NCBI GenBank assembly: GCA_021792075.1
Contig: JAJYVK010000043.1
Location: 1 to 9,112 of the forward strand
DNA: 9,112 nucleotides
From: Actinomycetes bacterium
GTDB lineage: Bacteria; Actinomycetota; Acidimicrobiia; Acidimicrobiales; Acidimicrobiaceae
Direction: 5' to 3'
Part shown: positions 5,443-9,112 of the stretch, piece after piece
Position numbering within the stretch: the first letter of the stretch is position 1
Layout of the letters: the number at the start of each line of letters is the position of its first letter
Program-made: the position numbers and the translations under genes
Notes under the pieces: model-generated
The model's input: only the letters and a program-made list of their open reading frames with translations
Database searches by the model: none
Told to the model about the DNA's origin: nothing

Positions 5443-5955
5443 ATGACAATTTTTGAAAGACCTTTTGGAGCCTATCTTGAGGACTTCAAGCCAGGTGACA
5501 TCTACCGACATTGGCCCGGGAAGACCATCACTGAAGCTGACGATCATCTCTTCTGCATGATAACGATGAATCACCATCCCCTCCATACGAACGCCTATTT
5601 CGCCGAGAACGAGACTGTCCAGAAAAGAAACGTCGTAGTGGGGAATCTTGTTTACTCCCTTGTACTGGGGATGAGCGTTCCCGACATAAGCGGGGCCGCA
5701 ATTGCAAACCTTGAGGTGGAATCCTTGAAGCACCTTCACCCGACTTTTCATGGCGATACCATTTACGCCGAAACCAGGATTCTTGAAGTTGCCGAGTCAA
5801 AGTCCAAGCCGGACCGCGGCATCGTTACCGTCGAGACGAAGGGCTTCAACCAGGATGGGCTCGAGGTCTGTTATTTCAAGCGGAAGGTAATGGTTTGGAA
5901 GAAGGAATTTGCCCCTGCACGCAAGCGTCCATATTCCGACGCCAACTGGGGCTAG
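5443..5955 (+). CDS. mch: Mesaconyl-CoA hydratase, MaoC-type hotdog protein
   Basis: This 170-residue single-hotdog protein closely resembles, from memory, the MaoC-like hydratase of Streptomyces ethylmalonyl-CoA clusters, including HWPGKTITEADDHLF (23-37), TMNHHPLH (41-48), NVVVGNLVYSLVLGMSVPD (63-81), TFHGDTIYAE (101-110) and RGIVTVETKG (125-134). It should hydrate mesaconyl-(C1)-CoA to beta-methylmalyl-CoA, the step between the mcd and mcl products. In ordinary (R)-specific hydratases the motif is GDxNPxH; here the Asp position is Asn43 (MNHHPLH) while His48 is kept, as also in my recollection of the Streptomyces protein. It is half the length of the double-hotdog proteobacterial Mch, so a dimer would be expected. 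AGGAG (5428-5432) lies 10 nt before ATG 5443, inside the preceding gene, which gives translational coupling. Another MaoC hydratase role is possible but less likely. Confidence 0.87.
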   Translation: MTIFERPFGAYLEDFKPGDIYRHWPGKTITEADDHLFCMITMNHHPLHTNAYFAENETVQKRNVVVGNLVYSLVLGMSVPDISGAAIANLEVESLKHLHPTFHGDTIYAETRILEVAESKSKPDRGIVTVETKGFNQDGLEVCYFKRKVMVWKKEFAPARKRPYSDANWG

Positions 5956-6062
5956 GAATTCTTAGGTAGCGGTTTTGGGTAGGCACCTCTTGGTGGTTGT
6001 GTCTGCACCATTGCGAGCCGATGAGACTTATGCTGGGGCACTGTCATTGTTGCGGAGTACTT

Positions 6063-6089
6063 TCTGCGGACAGCCTGTCGTCCGGCAGA
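6063..6089 (+). terminator. Hairpin downstream of the mch operon
   Basis: In the 236-bp space after mch, TCTGCGGAC (6063-6071) pairs with GTCCGGCAGA (6080-6089) through nine base pairs with one bulged G, around an 8-nt loop. It starts 108 bp after the mch stop and lacks a following T-run. It may end or stabilise the mch message, or affect the next gene. The rest of the space shows no convincing gene. Confidence 0.4.
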
Positions 6090-6150
6090 CATTGGATCCT
6101 TGGATGCGGATTATGTCTCTTCGACCTTCGATCTCTTTCGAACCGAGGAA

Positions 6151-6180
6151 TTGTGGGTTTTTCGAAAGTATGGCTATGGT
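6151..6180 (+). promoter_or_regulatory. Candidate promoter of the MBL-fold gene
   Basis: TTGTGG (6151-6156) and TATGGT (6175-6180) are separated by 18 bp. The -10 box ends 11 nt before ATG 6192, leaving a leader of only about four bases. A weak AGTAGG (6181-6186) lies 5 nt before the start. The evidence is spacing and partial consensus only. Confidence 0.35.
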
Positions 6181-6191
6181 AGTAGGTACCC

Positions 6192-7043
6192 ATGGCGAGG
6201 CTTGAATTTTTCGGAGTTAGAGGTTCGCACCCTACTCCCAAATTAGAGAATCTGAGGTTTGGCGGGAACACCTCATGTGTGGTCCTTTATTCCGATGCCG
6301 ATCCGGATGGGAGATTTCCCGTCATATTGGACTTAGGGACTGGACTGACGAAATTTGCCGTCCGCCAACCTCTTGATGGCTCGTTCAGAGGCACCGCGCT
6401 TCTATCGCACCTTCATTTCGATCACATACAGGGTCTTCCGTTCTTCTCTCCGATCGACAGAAAAGGGGCTCGACTGCTGATTTACGGACCCAGTGAAAGT
6501 GGCAAGCCGTTGAGCGAGAGCCTTAGTACCTTGATAGCGTCGCCGTTCTTCCCGGTTACGCTCTCAGATTTGAGTGGTGAGATCATCATTGGCAACGTCG
6601 ACACATCTGAGATCGTCTTGGATCAGCCGGGCGAGCCCAAGGTCTTTCCACAACTCGTCGAACACACAAACGCGACGTTCGGATTCAGAATCGAATTGGA
6701 TGGAAAGGTCATTGTCTACATACCGGACCACCAGGCACCTTCGGACGGACTGACCGTCAAGGAGTCGGTGCTGGATCTGTGCAGTGGCGCTGACATTTTG
6801 ATACACGATGCTCAGTACACTCAGAGGGAGTTTCGTAAAAAGTCACACTGGGGCCACTCCACATATGACTATGCACTTGAGATTGCATCGCGGGCAGAGG
6901 CCAAGGTTTTGACATTTTTCCATCATGATCCGTGTCGAAGCGATGAGCAGTTGGAGGAGGTGGAGCGGCACTACCAAAACGGCAATTCCATATCGGCGCT
7001 TCATATTTTTGCCGCGCGGGAAGGTGCGTTGATAAAGATCTAA
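6192..7043 (+). CDS. MBL-fold metallo-hydrolase
   Basis: This 283-residue protein has a metallo-beta-lactamase fold with a two-metal site. It opens with FFGVRGSHPTP (6-16) and RFGGNTSCV (22-30). The core motif SHLHFDHIQG (72-81) carries His73, His75, Asp77 and His78. Further likely ligands are His158, Asp179/His180, His205/Asp206 (LIHDAQYT) and His222 (HWGHST). LTFFHHDP (240-247) ends the metal site. The VRGS...RYGGNTS start and the late HDAQYT, WGHST and FHHDP motifs mark a common bacterial subfamily related to class II cyclic phosphodiesterases and PhnP-like enzymes. The substrate is unknown; a phosphodiester or similar ester is an inference. It lies 48 bp before the flavin reductase gene on the same strand and may be co-transcribed with it. 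The AT-rich inverted repeat between them is too weak to rule that out. Confidence 0.83.
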   Translation: MARLEFFGVRGSHPTPKLENLRFGGNTSCVVLYSDADPDGRFPVILDLGTGLTKFAVRQPLDGSFRGTALLSHLHFDHIQGLPFFSPIDRKGARLLIYGPSESGKPLSESLSTLIASPFFPVTLSDLSGEIIIGNVDTSEIVLDQPGEPKVFPQLVEHTNATFGFRIELDGKVIVYIPDHQAPSDGLTVKESVLDLCSGADILIHDAQYTQREFRKKSHWGHSTYDYALEIASRAEAKVLTFFHHDPCRSDEQLEEVERHYQNGNSISALHIFAAREGALIKI

Positions 7044-7058
7044 TAGTTTTAAGATCTT
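7035..7058 (+). repeat. Inverted repeat after the MBL-fold gene
   Basis: AAGATCT (7035-7041) and AGATCTT (7052-7058) are perfect inverted repeats of 7 bp around a 10-nt AT-rich loop, starting just before the TAA stop (7041-7043). The stem is AT-rich and lacks a T-tail, so it would be a weak terminator at most. It could instead be an operator for the next gene. Confidence 0.35.
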
Positions 7059-7091
7059 CTATAGCGTAGGGTTCAAGGCAGAGGGTGTCGG

Positions 7092-7592
7092 GTGGAAAGC
7101 GAAATCAGCATAGAGGGGTACAAGAAGGCTGTAGGGTCGTTTGTCACGGGAATCACGATCGTCACTGCAGCCGGAGCCGACGGTCCTGTCGGCTTCACGT
7201 GTCAGAGCTTCACTTCTCTTTCAATTGACCCGCCGACGATTCTTATCTCTGTCGCACAGACATCGAGGACGTTCTCCACCATCGCCCTGAACAGGAAGTT
7301 TTGTGTCAATATCCTTAGCACAGGTTCGGCCCGACTTGCCCATGACTTCGCATTTATGGATCCGAGCATTCGCTTCACGACTCATTCGTGGAGGACCACC
7401 AGATCCGGCAATCCTGTGTTGGAGGCGGCACTGGCCTGGCTGGACTGTGAAATGATACAGTCAATTGAAGTGGAGGACCACCTGATCGCCATTGGAAAGG
7501 TGGTTGGCCTTGGGCAATCAATGGATCACAGGGAACCTCTTACCTATTACCGGGGAAATTTTGGCGAATTCGTTGAGTTGAGCGAGTTCTGA
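7092..7592 (+). CDS. Flavin reductase-like FMN-binding protein
   Basis: This 166-residue protein has the FMN-binding split-barrel fold of the flavin reductase-like family. Recognisable segments are GSFVTGITIVTA (15-26), GFTCQSFTSLSIDPPTILIS (34-53), and FCVNIL (70-75), followed by a C-terminal strand pair ending YYRGNFGEF. Relatives reduce FMN or FAD with NAD(P)H to supply two-component monooxygenases, or act as FMN-dependent reductases. No partner oxygenase is in the window, so the specific role is open. The start is GTG 7092, with GAGGG (7081-7085) 6 nt upstream, a good ribosome site unlike the leaderless genes earlier in the window. That fits an internal operon position after the MBL-fold gene. 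A 144-bp gap separates it from the next gene. Confidence 0.82.
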   Translation: MESEISIEGYKKAVGSFVTGITIVTAAGADGPVGFTCQSFTSLSIDPPTILISVAQTSRTFSTIALNRKFCVNILSTGSARLAHDFAFMDPSIRFTTHSWRTTRSGNPVLEAALAWLDCEMIQSIEVEDHLIAIGKVVGLGQSMDHREPLTYYRGNFGEFVELSEF

Positions 7593-7736
7593 ACTCTGAG
7601 CCGCATCCAGCGCGGTGGTCTGCCTCTTTTCTCAGGCCCGTCGGCGATTGTAGATTATGAAGCGATAGCAGCCTTCGACTCTTGTTATAAGATCTCTGCG
7701 AAGACTGTCGGGTCGAGAAGTGAGGCGAGGTAAGAG

Positions 7737-8288
7737 ATGGCAAGGGTTTATGAGTCAGAGCGGATTGCAGATGTGATGCTCGTGGAACCCCAGTCTTTTG
7801 GAGATGATCGCGGCAGATTTCTAGAGTCCTACCGGCGCTCATGGTTTCCACTCGGTCGAGAGATGGTCCAGGCTTCGAGGTCGGACAAGACCGCAGGATC
7901 TTTGGTTGGATTGCACTATCACCTCCATCAGGCCGACTACTGGTTTGTGGTTGCGGGGAGGGCTCAAGTAGTCCTTCACGATCTCCGGATCGGGTCAAAG
8001 ACCGAGGGCCACACTCTTGAGATAGAGGCCGGTGAGGAAAACGAGATCGGAATCTTCATCCCACCGGGAGTGGCTCACGGATTTGCCGCAATCACCGACA
8101 TGACCCTCACATATCTGGTTGACAGCTATTACAACCCCTCCGACGAGCTTGGTGTGGCATGGAACGACCCAGAGGTCGCCGCTCATTGGAAGGTCGCGTC
8201 ACCCGTGTACTCTCAAAGGGATGCAGACAACCCGTTCAGGAGAGATATCAAAGAGTATTTGCTCCCGCGTGCAGTAATGCGGTCCTGA
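7737..8288 (+). CDS. RmlC-like cupin (dTDP-4-dehydrorhamnose 3,5-epimerase family)
   Basis: This 183-residue single cupin follows the RmlC pattern: FGDDRGRFLESYR (21-33), GLHYHLHQADYWFVVAGRAQVVLHDLR (58-84), IFIPPGVAHGFAAI (106-119) and TYLVDSYYNPSDELGVAWNDPE (125-146). Classical RmlC converts dTDP-4-keto-6-deoxyglucose to the lyxo-hexulose in rhamnose synthesis. The equivalent of its catalytic His is His60. By my alignment the Arg just before GLH is Val57, and the catalytic Lys of the next strand is about Asp67. The protein therefore belongs to a divergent branch, common in Actinobacteria as far as I recall, and may have another sugar-nucleotide substrate or only one epimerisation. The usual rmlABD partners are not in view. 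ATG 7737 has GAGGT (7727-7731) 5 nt upstream. The 144 bp before it hold no convincing gene or strong promoter. Confidence 0.8.
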   Translation: MARVYESERIADVMLVEPQSFGDDRGRFLESYRRSWFPLGREMVQASRSDKTAGSLVGLHYHLHQADYWFVVAGRAQVVLHDLRIGSKTEGHTLEIEAGEENEIGIFIPPGVAHGFAAITDMTLTYLVDSYYNPSDELGVAWNDPEVAAHWKVASPVYSQRDADNPFRRDIKEYLLPRAVMRS

Positions 8289-8414
8289 TCAGATACCCTT
8301 TAACTTGAGGATTCTTAGCGTTCTTAGATGGTTTGGTCTTCGCAAGTTCTTACTTTTTGCCAATTATCGTGGAAAACGCCTTGTTGTTGCATTTGCTCCA
8401 GCGACGGTAAGTCC

Positions 8415-8420
8415 GGAGGT
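8415..8420 (+). promoter_or_regulatory. Ribosome binding site that sets a TTG start
   Basis: GGAGGT at 8415-8420 is a perfect Shine-Dalgarno sequence, 5 nt before TTG 8426. An in-frame TAA at 8420-8422 overlaps it, so the TTG is the first possible start in this frame. This site is the main support for calling the gene that runs off the window. Confidence 0.7.
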
Positions 8421-8425
8421 AACAG

Positions 8426-9112
8426 TTGGCTTTATTAGCTTTGGCACTGCTGGCTATAATAATTATCAGTTTCATCGGGGCCGCGTTTTCGTCTAGGGCT
8501 CGTTCCGAGAAGAAATCCATTGCGAGTTTTCATCAGCACATGGATCAGCTTTCGGGCGTTGTGAAATCTGAGAGTCACCTTGACGAAGCGGGCTCAGAAA
8601 CTGGCGGTGACCCGTTCGCATCGATACGATCGCACGTGAAGGTGGTGGGAAAGGCCAACAGCACCAAGTCCGCTGCCTCAGCCAGGAGGCGCTCTTACAG
8701 GTCTGGGTCTGCCGGTGTCTCAGGTGGAAAAAGGGGCCGGCCCGCCCGCGTTCAGCATTCGCCTGTTTCGCAGCCACCGAATGCGCGTCAGGCCAATAGC
8801 AACGCGCCGCATTTCCAGGCGGAAGCGAACGTTCCGCTCGCCGGGATCGAGGCCGAAAACGAGGTTTCGAGTGGTCGGAGGCGATCTAGTACGACGGGTC
8901 GACGAAACAGGTTGAGCTCAAGTGTCAGGAGCAACGGCGAAAAGCTGCACACCCAGATCCTTCACTTCGAGGACAGTACGAGCGAAGGTCTCGAGAGCGA
9001 GGCGGACAATGGACTTACCGGTGCCCATAGAAAGGTGAACACCAAGGTTCTGGCAGCTGCGTCAGTTGTGGCTTTGGTGGGGCTCGGTACGATATATATC
9101 GCCTTGAGTGGG
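8426..9112 (+). CDS. Predicted two-helix membrane protein with long basic linker, 3' end cut
   Basis: The frame is open from TTG 8426 to the end of the window, 229 codons without a stop. Residues 2-20 are very hydrophobic (ALLALALLAIIIISFIGAA). SSRARSEKK then indicates that the chain after this helix is cytoplasmic. Residues about 31-45 (SIASFHQHMDQLSGV) could be a short helix. A linker of about 150 residues follows, rich in Ser, Arg, Asn and Gly and probably disordered (for example ARRRSYRSGSAG and SSGRRRSSTTGRRNR). A second hydrophobic segment (about 207-228, VLAAASVVALVGLGTIYIAL) would cross back, which places the missing C-terminal part outside. I do not recognise a named family; comparable uncharacterised proteins occur in Acidimicrobiia as far as I recall. 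No -10 box stands out in the 137-bp space before it. Confidence 0.7.
   Translation, partial: MALLALALLAIIIISFIGAAFSSRARSEKKSIASFHQHMDQLSGVVKSESHLDEAGSETGGDPFASIRSHVKVVGKANSTKSAASARRRSYRSGSAGVSGGKRGRPARVQHSPVSQPPNARQANSNAPHFQAEANVPLAGIEAENEVSSGRRRSSTTGRRNRLSSSVRSNGEKLHTQILHFEDSTSEGLESEADNGLTGAHRKVNTKVLAAASVVALVGLGTIYIALSG

Noticed and set aside
6092..6105. Two copies of TTGGAT two bases apart in the space before the MBL-fold gene.
   Set aside because: This is too short to separate from chance, and there is no matching copy elsewhere in the space.
5975..6205. A 76-codon frame in the space after mch, running into the MBL-fold gene.
   Set aside because: It has no ribosome site, low protein-like character, and overlaps the start of a clear gene. 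The space looks non-coding.
7584..7596. GAGTTC-T-GAACTC palindrome at the end of the flavin reductase gene.
   Set aside because: The single-base centre cannot form a normal RNA hairpin loop, and most of it is coding sequence with no T-run after it.
7540..7998. A 152-codon minus-strand frame across the space between the flavin reductase and the cupin.
   Set aside because: It is antisense to both supported genes, has no domain resemblance, and its composition looks random.
8305..8496. A 63-codon frame from TTG 8305 overlapping the start of the last gene.
   Set aside because: It has no ribosome site or recognisable motif and overlaps a better frame with a perfect Shine-Dalgarno site.

Overview
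The window looks like chromosomal DNA from a mid-G+C actinobacterium. My best guess is an Acidimicrobiia relative; this is inference, not shown directly. The reasons are Streptomyces-like versions of several enzymes, frequent GTG/TTG starts, and many genes with a TAnnnT -10 box only 6-8 nt before the start codon and no Shine-Dalgarno site, which is the actinobacterial leaderless pattern. There are ten genes, two of them cut by the window edges. I see no tRNA, rRNA, CRISPR array, transposase or other sign of a mobile element.

Layout: (a) 1-675, the 3' end of a DUF885-type putative metallopeptidase. (b) 741-1679, a malyl-CoA/beta-methylmalyl-CoA lyase (mcl), which converges on (c) a four-helix membrane protein on the minus strand (1747-2580) across a long GC-rich hairpin. 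(d) 2651-4237 minus, an acyl-CoA dehydrogenase with an extra ~125-residue N-terminal domain, best read as methylsuccinyl-CoA dehydrogenase (mcd). (e) 4301-4960 minus, a SAM-dependent methyltransferase. (f) Across only 24 bp, and divergent from (e), a plus-strand pair: a DUF6941-like protein (4985-5440) and a MaoC hotdog protein that matches mesaconyl-CoA hydratase (mch, 5443-5955). (g) 6192-7043, a metallo-beta-lactamase-fold hydrolase. (h) 7092-7592, a flavin reductase-like split-barrel protein. (i) 7737-8288, an RmlC-like cupin. (j) 8426 to the end, a two-helix membrane protein that starts at TTG behind a perfect Shine-Dalgarno site.

The unifying theme is the ethylmalonyl-CoA pathway. The products of mcd, mch and mcl would carry out three consecutive late steps: methylsuccinyl-CoA to mesaconyl-CoA, to beta-methylmalyl-CoA, to glyoxylate plus propionyl-CoA. 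Mcl could also join acetyl-CoA and glyoxylate into malyl-CoA. The three genes lie in three separate transcription units on both strands, mixed with genes of no obvious pathway role. The hallmark upstream genes, crotonyl-CoA carboxylase/reductase and ethylmalonyl-CoA mutase, are not in the window. The most striking regulatory feature is the 24-bp divergent promoter between the methyltransferase and the mch operon, where two -10 boxes on opposite strands overlap by two bases.
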